Assembly: GCF_007164725.1 (NCBI RefSeq)
Contig: NZ_AP019697.1
Span: 850,001 to 914,000 of the forward strand
Source: Dialister hominis
GTDB taxonomy: Bacteria > Bacillota > Negativicutes > Veillonellales > Dialisteraceae
DNA: 64,000 nucleotides
Reading direction: 5' to 3'
The notes beneath the pieces were generated by a model. That model was given only the letters and a program-made list of their open reading frames with translations, was not told the DNA's origin and did no database searches. Positions 27,149 to 35,394 of this stretch are shown here, piece after piece. The position numbers and the translations under genes are program-made. Numbering within the stretch: the stretch's first letter is position 1; every line of letters begins with the position of its first letter.

Positions 27149-28813
27149 ATGCTTCAAAGTCTTCATATCATTAACTTTGCAATCATTAAAGATACTGTTC
27201 TTGATCCGGCATCCGGCGTGACAATCTGCACGGGCGAGACCGGATCGGGAAAGTCTATCGTTATTGATGCACTGGCAGTTTTAATGGGAAGGCGTGCAAA
27301 GACTGATTTCATACGTACGGGAGCCGATTACTTCAAAATTGAAGGTGTGTTTTATGTAGATGACACTATCATCGAAGATCTTCAGAAGGAAGGGATCGAT
27401 ACCGACGGCAATCAGCTTATTTTATCCAGAAGACTCAATAGGAATGGAAGAGGCATATGCACAATTAATGGCAATTTCTGTACGGTTCGCCAGCTGCAGA
27501 GTCTGGGAAGCAAGCTCGTGAGGCTTCACGAGCAAAATGATAATATGGAACTTCTGTCGATCCCGTTTTGCGAAAGAATGGTGGATACAGGTACTCCGGA
27601 TGTCATAGCATCATATAAGAAATACCGGGAACTATACAAAGAATGGAAAAAATTAAAAGATGATCTCGATGATTATAAGTTAAGGAAACAGGAGAGAGAA
27701 CGCAGGCTTGATACCCTGGAATGGGAACTCAACCAAATCAATGCAGCAAATCTCCATGAGGGAGAGGATGAAGAGGTAACCAGCAAGCTAAATATCCTCC
27801 AGAATCATGAGAAGATCCTGAGGGCATTGCAGGGAGCACTGGATATTATCACAGCTGATAATGGGGTACAGGATTGTATAGCAAAAGCGGTCAAGGAGGT
27901 ATCCATTGCCTCTTCCTATGACAACTCCATTGCATCACTCTCGGAATCCTTGGATTCAGCAGCATATTCTCTGGAAGACGCAATTACGGGAATTGAATCA
28001 TACTTGTCAGGCAGTGATTTCTCCGAGGAGGAACTTAGCGGGCTTCAGGAAAGAAATGAAGTTATTCTTGAAATGAAGAAAAAATTTGGCCCTGCCATTA
28101 AGGATGTAATCGCATATGAAGCCAATGCAAAGGCAGAGTATGACTCCCTCAAGGAAATTATTTATGATAATGACAGTATGCGGGAAAAATTCAGCGTATT
28201 GACGAAGATGGTTATGCAGGCAGCAGAATCATTGAATCACTTAAGACAGGTTTCCTCCGCCAGAATCCTGAACCGTGTAGTCGATATCTTGAAAGATATG
28301 GGTATGAATAATGCCAGGATGGAGCTGCACCTCGTACCTGCGAAAGAACCAGTTCCCAACGGTGCTCTTGAAATGGAATTTTATTTTTCCGCCAATACGG
28401 GCGAACCTTTAAGAAGCATGAAGGATACAGCGTCCGGCGGCGAAATATCCAGAATTGCGTTAGCCATTGAAATGGTGATTTCCAACCTCTTGAAAAGACA
28501 GACACTGATATTTGATGAAATTGATGTGGGCATCAGCGGGCGTGTTGCTATTCAGGTCGCGAAGAAAATCGGAATTCTATCCAAATCTCTGCAGATCTTA
28601 TGTATTACGCATCTTCCCCAGACCGCATGCATTGCGGATAAGCATTATAAAATTGCTAAGAAAGTCATTGACGGGCATACTTTTGCTGAGGCAGACCTCC
28701 TTAATGAAAGCCAGCATCTGAATGCCATTGCTCTGATGATTTCCGGCACCTATGATTCGGCAAGCGCCTTAGAGTCTGCCAGAGAAATGGAAAAAAGCGT
28801 CAAAAACGGTTAA
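27149..28813 (+). CDS. recN: DNA repair protein RecN
   Basis: 554 residues of SMC-like architecture. Walker A G29-E-T-G-S-G-K-S36, coiled-coil arms (about 150-355), the signature TASGGEISRIALAIEMV and Walker B TLIFDEIDVGISG are present. It acts on double-strand breaks and tethers DNA ends. It shares a transcript with argR and ends at a strong terminator. Confidence 0.96.
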   Translation: MLQSLHIINFAIIKDTVLDPASGVTICTGETGSGKSIVIDALAVLMGRRAKTDFIRTGADYFKIEGVFYVDDTIIEDLQKEGIDTDGNQLILSRRLNRNGRGICTINGNFCTVRQLQSLGSKLVRLHEQNDNMELLSIPFCERMVDTGTPDVIASYKKYRELYKEWKKLKDDLDDYKLRKQERERRLDTLEWELNQINAANLHEGEDEEVTSKLNILQNHEKILRALQGALDIITADNGVQDCIAKAVKEVSIASSYDNSIASLSESLDSAAYSLEDAITGIESYLSGSDFSEEELSGLQERNEVILEMKKKFGPAIKDVIAYEANAKAEYDSLKEIIYDNDSMREKFSVLTKMVMQAAESLNHLRQVSSARILNRVVDILKDMGMNNARMELHLVPAKEPVPNGALEMEFYFSANTGEPLRSMKDTASGGEISRIALAIEMVISNLLKRQTLIFDEIDVGISGRVAIQVAKKIGILSKSLQILCITHLPQTACIADKHYKIAKKVIDGHTFAEADLLNESQHLNAIALMISGTYDSASALESAREMEKSVKNG

Positions 28814-28816
28814 TAA

Positions 28817-28850
28817 AAAAGGAGACCAGTTTCAAATGCGGTCTCCTTTT
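28817..28850. terminator. Bidirectional terminator between recN and the DUF4127 gene
   Basis: A perfect 11-bp stem AAAAGGAGACC / GGTCTCCTTTT has A and T runs on both sides and so can serve both convergent genes. Confidence 0.85.
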
Positions 28851-28863
28851 CTGCTGCAGATTT

Positions 28864-30591
28864 TTATTTATTTATATAGACGGTCGAGATATCCGTACCT
28901 TCGGATACATTGCTTCCCTTAGCCTGCACGGGAACGGAAGCGGATTCGGCTTTTGCTTTCTGCTGTTCCTGAGCTTCTTTCAATTTTCTGGCAGCTTCCT
29001 GCTCTTCTTTAAGTCTCTTGGCTGCCTGCGTCATATAGACGGGGTATATAGGATTCGGAGAGACTTTTGCATCAATTTCAAACAGGCGGTTCCATGGGAA
29101 ATCTGCTGAAACGGTGGCCGGATTCAATCCTAATTTTCTCTTCGCAAAATCCTGGACTTCAGCTATCATTTCTTCCTTGATATCCGGGGTAGGGATATAG
29201 TTTGTATGCTGAGATTCACACATTCTGGTTATATCCTTGCGGATATTTGCCTGATAAGCCCAGTTGTCGAGATATTGCTCGGTAAGCATATCTTTATGAT
29301 CCTGCGCGGACATGTCAGGAGCCAGGATAGCCTGTGCGATGGCAAATCCGATTGTATTCGACGCAGTATTCCATCCGTCATAGGCAGCTACTTTGTAGAG
29401 AATGTCATGCTTCTGCATAAGCTTCATTAAAGTATTATCGGAGCCGTTTGCAAAGTAAACATCAACCATGGCAACCGGGATTCCGCGATCGATAATGCTG
29501 TCGACCTGGTTCATGAAATCTGTTGTGCTTTGTTTCATCATGCCGTAGTTGCTGAATGTTCCGGATTCTCCAGTCGAAACAAGAGGCGTATTAACGGCAA
29601 GCATAATATCCGGTGTGTTCTTTTTGATAATCGTTCCGCCGGCCGCAATGACATGTTCTTCTATCGTCTTTCCAATCGGCTGATTCTCATAACTTGGAAC
29701 CGTATCTTCTTCACGGCCTAAAGGATAGATTACAGAAAATGTCGGCTTCAGGTGATTGGCATCATTGTGGTATCTGGCAATTAAAAGCAGGGCCAGCTGA
29801 TCGGCGCCTGGGAAGGAACCGTAAATTTTAGGGGAGAGTCCCTTCGCATCCTTGGTCAGGTATCTGGACTCCAGAGCGGACTGAGAGTTCTTGCTGTTAT
29901 CATCATGTCCTTTGCAGAAGTACGCAAAAACACCTTCCCGTGTATCTTCGATCAGTTTCCTGTTGATGATTGTATTTTTAGTTCTTCTTTTATACCAGTC
30001 CTGAAGGTATTCTGAAGGGACAGAGAGTTTCAAAGAAAGAAGCTCAGCAGTTTCAGCATTGGAGATCGTCCCGATATCCATTTTGTCCTGCAGAGCAGAA
30101 ATTCTGTATAATGATGTCCCGTAGCTGGTATAGTAATAGGGCTCTACTCCTCCGCTGGAAGCATAAGGAGTTCTCATAATTGTACCGAATGCATAAATCG
30201 GAACACTCGGGAATCTTCTGTGAAGTGTGCGGATTCGGTCAGCTCTGTTCTCCAAAGTCTCAAGTGATTCATTATGTTTTCTGGAATCAACGAGTCCTCC
30301 GTAAATCAAGGTATCAGTGGAGAGGATGGCAGCATCTGCTTTGCCTATGTTCCTGTCTACCCATTGCCAGATAAGATCGGGGCTTCCCTGATAATTTTTC
30401 CCGGACAGATATGCGTCCGGAGGCGTAAGGACCGTATAGCCTGCCTTTGTTGCTGTTGAAACTGTATAAGATAAGCTTACGGGACGGTTATCCTGAGGAA
30501 CCAGAAGCAGGGTCTTGGCATCGGAAGATAGAATCCCGCCTGCAATGAAAAGAGCAGAGGCCAATACGAATAGTTTTCTTTTCAGTACCAA
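28864..30591 (-). CDS. Exported DUF4127 family protein
   Basis: 575 residues from a TTG at 30591, which has GGAGG eight bases upstream; the ATG at 30606 overlaps that ribosome site and is unlikely. The first residues (MVLKRKLFVLASALFIAGGI) form a signal peptide. LLLVPQDNRPVS near the N-terminus and the DTLIYGGLVDSRKH motif are typical of DUF4127. The last 60 residues are Ala/Lys/Glu-rich and probably coiled and disordered. No function is known to me. It is a single-gene unit behind the tRNA-Ser terminator. Confidence 0.88.
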   Translation of the reverse strand: MVLKRKLFVLASALFIAGGILSSDAKTLLLVPQDNRPVSLSYTVSTATKAGYTVLTPPDAYLSGKNYQGSPDLIWQWVDRNIGKADAAILSTDTLIYGGLVDSRKHNESLETLENRADRIRTLHRRFPSVPIYAFGTIMRTPYASSGGVEPYYYTSYGTSLYRISALQDKMDIGTISNAETAELLSLKLSVPSEYLQDWYKRRTKNTIINRKLIEDTREGVFAYFCKGHDDNSKNSQSALESRYLTKDAKGLSPKIYGSFPGADQLALLLIARYHNDANHLKPTFSVIYPLGREEDTVPSYENQPIGKTIEEHVIAAGGTIIKKNTPDIMLAVNTPLVSTGESGTFSNYGMMKQSTTDFMNQVDSIIDRGIPVAMVDVYFANGSDNTLMKLMQKHDILYKVAAYDGWNTASNTIGFAIAQAILAPDMSAQDHKDMLTEQYLDNWAYQANIRKDITRMCESQHTNYIPTPDIKEEMIAEVQDFAKRKLGLNPATVSADFPWNRLFEIDAKVSPNPIYPVYMTQAAKRLKEEQEAARKLKEAQEQQKAKAESASVPVQAKGSNVSEGTDISTVYINK

Positions 30592-30685
30592 GTTAAAATC
30601 CTCCATAGTTAAAAGTTATTTTAAATATTATATCACGTACAGGATAAGTAATAAATTTTCCGTGCAATAGAAAAAGCAGAATTAG

Positions 30686-30723
30686 AAAAAGCAGAATTTT
30701 CCCGAAAAAGATAATTCTGCTTT
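30686..30723 (-). terminator. Terminator of the tadA-tRNA-Ser transcript
   Basis: On the minus strand AAAGCAGAATT pairs with AATTCTGCTTT and is followed by a T run. It starts a few bases after the tRNA CCA end. A further copy of the AGCAGAATT arm lies just beyond it. Confidence 0.8.
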
Positions 30724-30729
30724 AATTTC

Positions 30730-30818
30730 TGGCGGAGCAGGTGGGATTCGAACCCACGGGCCGCGAACGGCTAACGGATTTCGAGTCCGCCTCGTTATGA
30801 CCACTTCGATACTGCTCC
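30730..30818 (-). tRNA. tRNA-Ser (anticodon CGA)
   Basis: 89 bases including an encoded CCA. The acceptor stem GGAGCAG / CTGCTCC, the T arm GTGGGTTCGAATCCCAC and the long variable arm (GCCGTTCGCGGC) are class II features. The anticodon loop CTCGAAA on a 5-bp stem gives anticodon CGA, reading UCG. It begins 8 bases after the tadA stop, so the two are probably one transcript. Confidence 0.96.
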
Positions 30819-30826
30819 ATATTAAG

Positions 30827-31282
30827 TTAATGGCTCTCCCGGCTCAATAAAAAGAACTTGTCCATCAGTTCTTTGCACTCATTGAATCTGACTCCGGCAG
30901 TAATGGAGAGATTATGGTTGAGTGCCTGAGACTGCCCGATCTGAAAGATGGAATTAATCCCACCATACTGCATATTAGGAGCTCCGTACACAAGTCTTGA
31001 TATACGGGAACCCATAATTGCACCGGCGCACATAGGGCATGGCTCTATGGTAACATAAAGAGAACAACCCGTCAAACGCCAGCGGGACAGGAATTTTGAG
31101 GCACTTTTTATTACCTGTATCTCGGCATGGCCCGAGGGATCATTCATCGTTTCTTTGGTGTTATGGCCTATGGCAATGACAAAATCGTCAAGGGTCAGGA
31201 CAGCACCGATTGGAACTTCTCCTGCGGACAATCCCTTCAGCCCTTCTTTAATGGCTAGATTCATATATTTTGTGTCATCCAT
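30827..31282 (-). CDS. tadA: tRNA-specific adenosine deaminase TadA
   Basis: 151 residues of the cytidine deaminase fold. H52-A-E54 gives the first zinc ligand and proton shuttle; P81-C82-P-M-C85 gives the other two ligands. It deaminates A34 to inosine in tRNA-Arg(ACG). The gene is directly followed by tRNA-Ser. An IS256-family element now sits 64 bases upstream of its start. Confidence 0.94.
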   Translation of the reverse strand: MDDTKYMNLAIKEGLKGLSAGEVPIGAVLTLDDFVIAIGHNTKETMNDPSGHAEIQVIKSASKFLSRWRLTGCSLYVTIEPCPMCAGAIMGSRISRLVYGAPNMQYGGINSIFQIGQSQALNHNLSITAGVRFNECKELMDKFFLLSRESH

Positions 31283-31338
31283 TATAACCTCTGTTATAGA
31301 GCATTCGTAAATAACAATACTTTCTGTATTTTGCTAAT

Positions 31339-31346
31339 CATAATTC
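31339..31346 (+). repeat. Left 8-bp target duplication of the IS256 element
   Basis: CATAATTC, identical to 32715-32722 on the other side of the element. Confidence 0.92.
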
Positions 31347-31436
31347 GGGAGTGTAAAATAGTTTGTGTAAATCGGTATTGCATGAATCTACTTTATGCCC
31401 CATACTGGGGTAAACAAAGATAAGGACGGTAACAGA

Positions 31437-32684
31437 ATGGCAAAGTGTAAAACTCCACCAACTACCCCAGGCGAGCAGATTGCTCAGCAAATCCTCAACA
31501 ACTACGACATCAAGAGCGCGGAAGACGTACAGGACGTCCTGAAGCAGATTTTTGGCCCCATTTTTGAGTCCATGCTCAAAGGTGAGATGGAAAATCATCT
31601 CGGCCATAAGAAGCATGAGCGCTCCGAAGACGGTGACAATGTCCGGAACGGCTATTCATCCAAGACGCTCAAGACCTCTCTGGGCGAGGTTCCTATCCGC
31701 GTCCCTAGGGATCGCCAGAGTACGTTTGAACCGCAGATCATCAAGAAGCACCAGCGCGACGTTTCGTCCATCGAGGGCAAGGTACTGTCGATGTATGCCC
31801 GTGGCATGAGCCAACGCGACATCGCTGCAACCATCGAAGACATCTACGGCTTCCAGATGTCACATGAACAGATCTCCACCATCACAGGCTGCGTCATGGA
31901 AGAGGTCGAGGCATGGCGGAATCGTCCGCTCCAGTCGTTCTATCCATTTGCTTTCGTCGACTGCATCTACGTATCGCTGCGCACGGAGTATGGCGTCCAG
32001 CAGGTGGCCGTCTATGTCATGCTTGCCTATGACGTCAACGGCTGCAAGGATGTCCTTGGCCTCTGGATCAACGAGACGGAGAGCAAGCATGACTGGATGC
32101 AGATCTTCGACGAGCTGCGGGCTCGCGGCGTTAAGGATCTTGGCATCCTGTCCATGGATGGCGTGAGCGGATTGGAGGAAGGCGCCAAGGCTGTATTCCC
32201 GCATGCCACGGTTCAGCGCTGCATCGTACACCTCATCCGCAATTCCATCCGCTACATCCCACGCAAGCAGTGGAGTGCATTCACGAAGCAGCTGAAGCTC
32301 ATCTATGGTGCCATCAACGTCAAGCAGGCCCGTCAGGAATTCGAGAAGTTCAAGACCGACTGGCAGGCTTATCCAGGCGCGGTCAGCGTATGGGAAAACA
32401 ATTTCTCACACGTCGAGCAGCTCTATAACTATGGCAGTGCCGTGCGCAAGATCATGTACACGACCAATGCCATCGAGAGCGTCAACTCTAGCTTCCGCAA
32501 GGTGACCAAGAAAGGCGCTTTCCCCAACGAGGATGCAGTCTTCAAGATTTTCTACCTACGCATCCAAGAGCTCTATAAAAAATGGAAAGGTCGTCACGTC
32601 GCAAGCTGGGCGATGGTCCGGAACCAGCTGCTCATGGACGACAGGATGTCTCAGCTTATGCAGCAATACGATGTTGCTTATTGA
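31437..32684 (+). CDS. IS256-family (mutator type) transposase
   Basis: 415 residues from the ATG at 31437, seven bases after ATAAGGACGG; an in-frame ATG at 31395 lacks a good ribosome site. The DDE residues lie in FVDCIYVSLR, LSMDGVSGLEE and TNAIESVNSSFRK, and the RNGYSSKTLKT and YARGMSQRDIAATIEDIYG motifs are family-typical. Codon use is clearly richer in GC than the neighbouring genes, in line with horizontal arrival. Confidence 0.96.
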   Translation: MAKCKTPPTTPGEQIAQQILNNYDIKSAEDVQDVLKQIFGPIFESMLKGEMENHLGHKKHERSEDGDNVRNGYSSKTLKTSLGEVPIRVPRDRQSTFEPQIIKKHQRDVSSIEGKVLSMYARGMSQRDIAATIEDIYGFQMSHEQISTITGCVMEEVEAWRNRPLQSFYPFAFVDCIYVSLRTEYGVQQVAVYVMLAYDVNGCKDVLGLWINETESKHDWMQIFDELRARGVKDLGILSMDGVSGLEEGAKAVFPHATVQRCIVHLIRNSIRYIPRKQWSAFTKQLKLIYGAINVKQARQEFEKFKTDWQAYPGAVSVWENNFSHVEQLYNYGSAVRKIMYTTNAIESVNSSFRKVTKKGAFPNEDAVFKIFYLRIQELYKKWKGRHVASWAMVRNQLLMDDRMSQLMQQYDVAY

Positions 32685-32703
32685 ATCGATTTACACAAAA
32701 CTC

Positions 32704-32709
32704 TTGACA
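32704..32709 (+). promoter_or_regulatory. Outward-facing TTGACA -35 in the right end of the IS256 element
   Basis: A perfect TTGACA points out of the element toward the gene at 32805. Possible -10 boxes in the flank are TATAGT (32723-32728, spacer 13) and TGTAAT (32730-32735, spacer 20); neither spacing is ideal. A separate TGGAAA-17-TAGAAT (32737-32765) could be the native promoter. Confidence 0.4.
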
Positions 32710-32714
32710 CACCC

Positions 32715-32722
32715 CATAATTC
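32715..32722 (+). repeat. Right 8-bp target duplication of the IS256 element
   Basis: CATAATTC, identical to 31339-31346. Confidence 0.92.
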
Positions 32723-32804
32723 TATAGTATGTAATATGGAAATAAATTACAAGTTAGTGTAGAATAAAAAAGAGATTTATATTTTAATTGGAGGGTAATT
32801 ATAA

Positions 32805-33251
32805 ATGGCAGAAGAAATCAGAGTGAACGGAAAAGCTGGCAAATTTGAACAGTACACACAGGAAAAGAACATGAATTTCTTCAATAAGAATGAACTTCAT
32901 GATGAAGCAGGCACTGTTGTTTTCCAGTCTAACATTAAAGTAGAAGGCCAGACAATCCCTGTAGGAATCATTACCGATAACACGATTTATACGATTATCC
33001 GTGTTCAGGTAGGAAGCGGACTTGTAAAAGAAGGAAATAAGGCAAAATTCCTGGAATACATCAACAACCTGAACAGAAGCTATAAAGTATTCAAGTATGT
33101 GGCAGCTGAAGATGGTTCTTTGTTCCTTGATGCATGCCTGCCAAGCACAAATGAAAGCTTTGATGCTGACATCGTGCGCGTTGTCCTTGATGTTATTGTT
33201 GACCATTTGACACAGGAATACAAAAATATCATGAAGGAAGCTTGGGAATAA
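32805..33251 (+). CDS. YbjN-like small cytoplasmic protein
   Basis: 148 residues, behind TTGGAGGG. There is no signal peptide, membrane helix or catalytic motif. The second half (FLEYINNLNRSYKVFKYVAAEDGSLFLDACLP, then a closing helical pair ending NIMKEAWE) resembles the YbjN / type III secretion chaperone-like fold. That assignment is an inference from pattern and not a firm match. It stands alone between an IS256 element and a terminator. Function unknown. Confidence 0.7.
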   Translation: MAEEIRVNGKAGKFEQYTQEKNMNFFNKNELHDEAGTVVFQSNIKVEGQTIPVGIITDNTIYTIIRVQVGSGLVKEGNKAKFLEYINNLNRSYKVFKYVAAEDGSLFLDACLPSTNESFDADIVRVVLDVIVDHLTQEYKNIMKEAWE

Positions 33252-33270
33252 AAGAATAAGCTTATCAATG

Positions 33271-33299
33271 AAGGACCCCGGGGGAAGCGGGGTCTTTTA
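33271..33299 (+). terminator. Rho-independent terminator after the YbjN-like gene
   Basis: Stem AAGGACCCC / GGGGTCTTTT with a G-rich loop and a T run. Confidence 0.85.
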
Positions 33300-33396
33300 T
33301 TATGCCGTTTTAATTTTGAGAATGATAATAAAAAATAGAAATTGAGAATAAAAGGTGATAGAATAAAAAGGAATATACTTGAACTGAGGAAATCAT

Positions 33397-35382
33397 ATGA
33401 ATACGGATAAATACAAGTGGCATATTCTAAATTCCTTAAATAAGACGGAAACAGGAGTGCCTGAATTTTCCAAAAAATATAATATAACTGAAGAACTAGC
33501 TAAGATACTGATGAATCGCGGAATAGATGATGAGTCTAAGTTATCCCACTACCTATTTGATTCTGCTGCAGATCTGGGAGATCCATTCCTGATGAAGGGA
33601 ATGCCTGAAGCAGTCGACAGGATTCTGCGCGCGATAGATGGCAGGGAGAAAATCGTTATTTATGGCGATTATGATGTGGACGGGATTACCTCGACATCGA
33701 TTCTATACCGGGGGCTTAAGAGCCTTAAGGCCGATGTCGGCTTCTATATTCCTCATAGGGAATCTGAAGGATACGGGCTTAACGCGAAAGCTGTCGAAAA
33801 ATTAGCCAATGATGGCTTTAAGCTGTTAATTACAGTGGACTGCGGGATCAGCTCGGCAGACCTGATCAAGGAATTCCAGGGGAAGATAGATATCATAGTT
33901 ACCGATCATCACACGCCTCCGGAAAATCTTCCGCAGTGCATTGCGGTTTTGAATCCTCACCAGTCTGACTGCGGTTATCCATATAAAGAATTGGCGGGAT
34001 GCGGCGTCGCATTTACTCTTTGCAGAGGACTCATGCTGAAAAAATATGGAGTCAGTTATACAGATAATATAGAACTGGCCGCTCTTGGCACTATAGCTGA
34101 TGTAGTATCCCTGACAGGGGAGAATCGGATTATAGTTAAAGAAGGCATGAAAAGATTCTTGTCCACTCCGGTAAAGGGGCTTTTTGCTTTAATTCAGGCT
34201 GCCGGGCTTATAAAGGATACGACACAAAGCATTACTCATGCGGATCAGATTTCTTTCGGCCTTGCACCACGCCTCAATGCGGCCGGGAGAATATCGCATG
34301 CCAAAGAAGGCGTCGAGCTCATGATCACAGATTCGACGCAGGAAGCACAGCAGCTGGCTGAAAGGCTGTGCAGTACAAATGTCACGAGACGGGAAATAGA
34401 AAAAGACATCTGCACGCAGGCGGAAGAACGTATAAAACAATTAGGCATTGAAAAAGACATGGCGATCGTTGTAGACGGTCCTAATTGGCATCCGGGCGTT
34501 ATCGGAATTGTAGCTTCCCGTATCCTGGATGAACTCCATCGCCCGGTTCTGGTGATTACTGTTAATGACGGGATCGGTAAAGGATCCTGCAGAAGTATAC
34601 CGGCATTTAATATTTATGAAGCCCTCGCAGCGCAGTCAGATCTTCTGATCCAATTCGGAGGCCACAAAATGGCAGCCGGCTTTTCTATCAAGGCTGAGAA
34701 TATTGAAGAGTTCCGGAAGCGGATGAATGAGTACGCAAAGGAACATCTGACAGAAGAAGACTGCATACCGGTTTTGGATATTGAAGAAGTGATTCCGGTA
34801 GAAAAATTAACGGTAGATTTCGTTAAGTCATTAGACTTATTGGAACCATGCGGCTGCGATAACCCAAAGCCTTTATTTGCTTCAAATAACATTTTTGTTG
34901 AGACCGCCAGATACATAGGCGCAGACAAGCGGCATTTTAAATGTCAGCTGGGGAAAAATTCCGATCTTATTGATGCTATATTCTGGGGAGCCGGAGAACC
35001 GCAGCCATGCAGAGCCGGAGACAATATTAATATAGTCTTTGAACCGGAAATCCATGAATGGTATGGTGAACACGTCCAGCTGATCTGCAAAGATATACGG
35101 GTAGACAAGAAAAGAATAATAACCAGGGATTTTCTGGCAGACGTGTATCGCAAAATCAGGAGTATACTACGGGAACCTCGCCTGGCAGAAGACGTTAAGC
35201 GGCTCCTGACAGAAGGAACCGGATTCGATGCTGCTGATATTGATATAGCGCTGGCGGTGTTTGAAGAATTGCGGTTAATATCCAGATATAATTTCGATGG
35301 TGAAGAATTCTATCAGTTCCAGATGGTCAATAAAAAGATGGATTTGCTCTCATCTTCGGTATACAGAAGGCATATGCGCTAA
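33397..35382 (+). CDS. recJ: Single-stranded-DNA-specific exonuclease RecJ
   Basis: 661 residues. The DHH phosphoesterase motifs are present: D91-Y-D-V-D-G96 (motif I), TVDCGIS, D170-H-H172 (motif III) and GCGVAF. The DHHA1 domain follows with PGVIGIVASRI and the QFGGHKMAAGFS motif, then an OB fold. It degrades ssDNA 5'-3' in recombination and mismatch repair. The rel gene follows after 12 bases. Confidence 0.95.
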   Translation: MNTDKYKWHILNSLNKTETGVPEFSKKYNITEELAKILMNRGIDDESKLSHYLFDSAADLGDPFLMKGMPEAVDRILRAIDGREKIVIYGDYDVDGITSTSILYRGLKSLKADVGFYIPHRESEGYGLNAKAVEKLANDGFKLLITVDCGISSADLIKEFQGKIDIIVTDHHTPPENLPQCIAVLNPHQSDCGYPYKELAGCGVAFTLCRGLMLKKYGVSYTDNIELAALGTIADVVSLTGENRIIVKEGMKRFLSTPVKGLFALIQAAGLIKDTTQSITHADQISFGLAPRLNAAGRISHAKEGVELMITDSTQEAQQLAERLCSTNVTRREIEKDICTQAEERIKQLGIEKDMAIVVDGPNWHPGVIGIVASRILDELHRPVLVITVNDGIGKGSCRSIPAFNIYEALAAQSDLLIQFGGHKMAAGFSIKAENIEEFRKRMNEYAKEHLTEEDCIPVLDIEEVIPVEKLTVDFVKSLDLLEPCGCDNPKPLFASNNIFVETARYIGADKRHFKCQLGKNSDLIDAIFWGAGEPQPCRAGDNINIVFEPEIHEWYGEHVQLICKDIRVDKKRIITRDFLADVYRKIRSILREPRLAEDVKRLLTEGTGFDAADIDIALAVFEELRLISRYNFDGEEFYQFQMVNKKMDLLSSSVYRRHMR

Positions 35383-35394
35383 GGAGAGGATATT

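Larger units (their letters stand above)
31347..32714 (+). mobile_element. IS256-family insertion sequence
   Basis: 1368 bases. The ends form an imperfect inverted repeat: GGGAGTGTAAAATAG plus TTTGTGTAAATCG on the left against GGGTGTGTCAAGAG plus TTTTGTGTAAATCG on the right. A perfect 8-bp target duplication, the usual size for this family, flanks it. The transposase gene is intact, so the insertion looks recent and possibly active. Confidence 0.95.
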
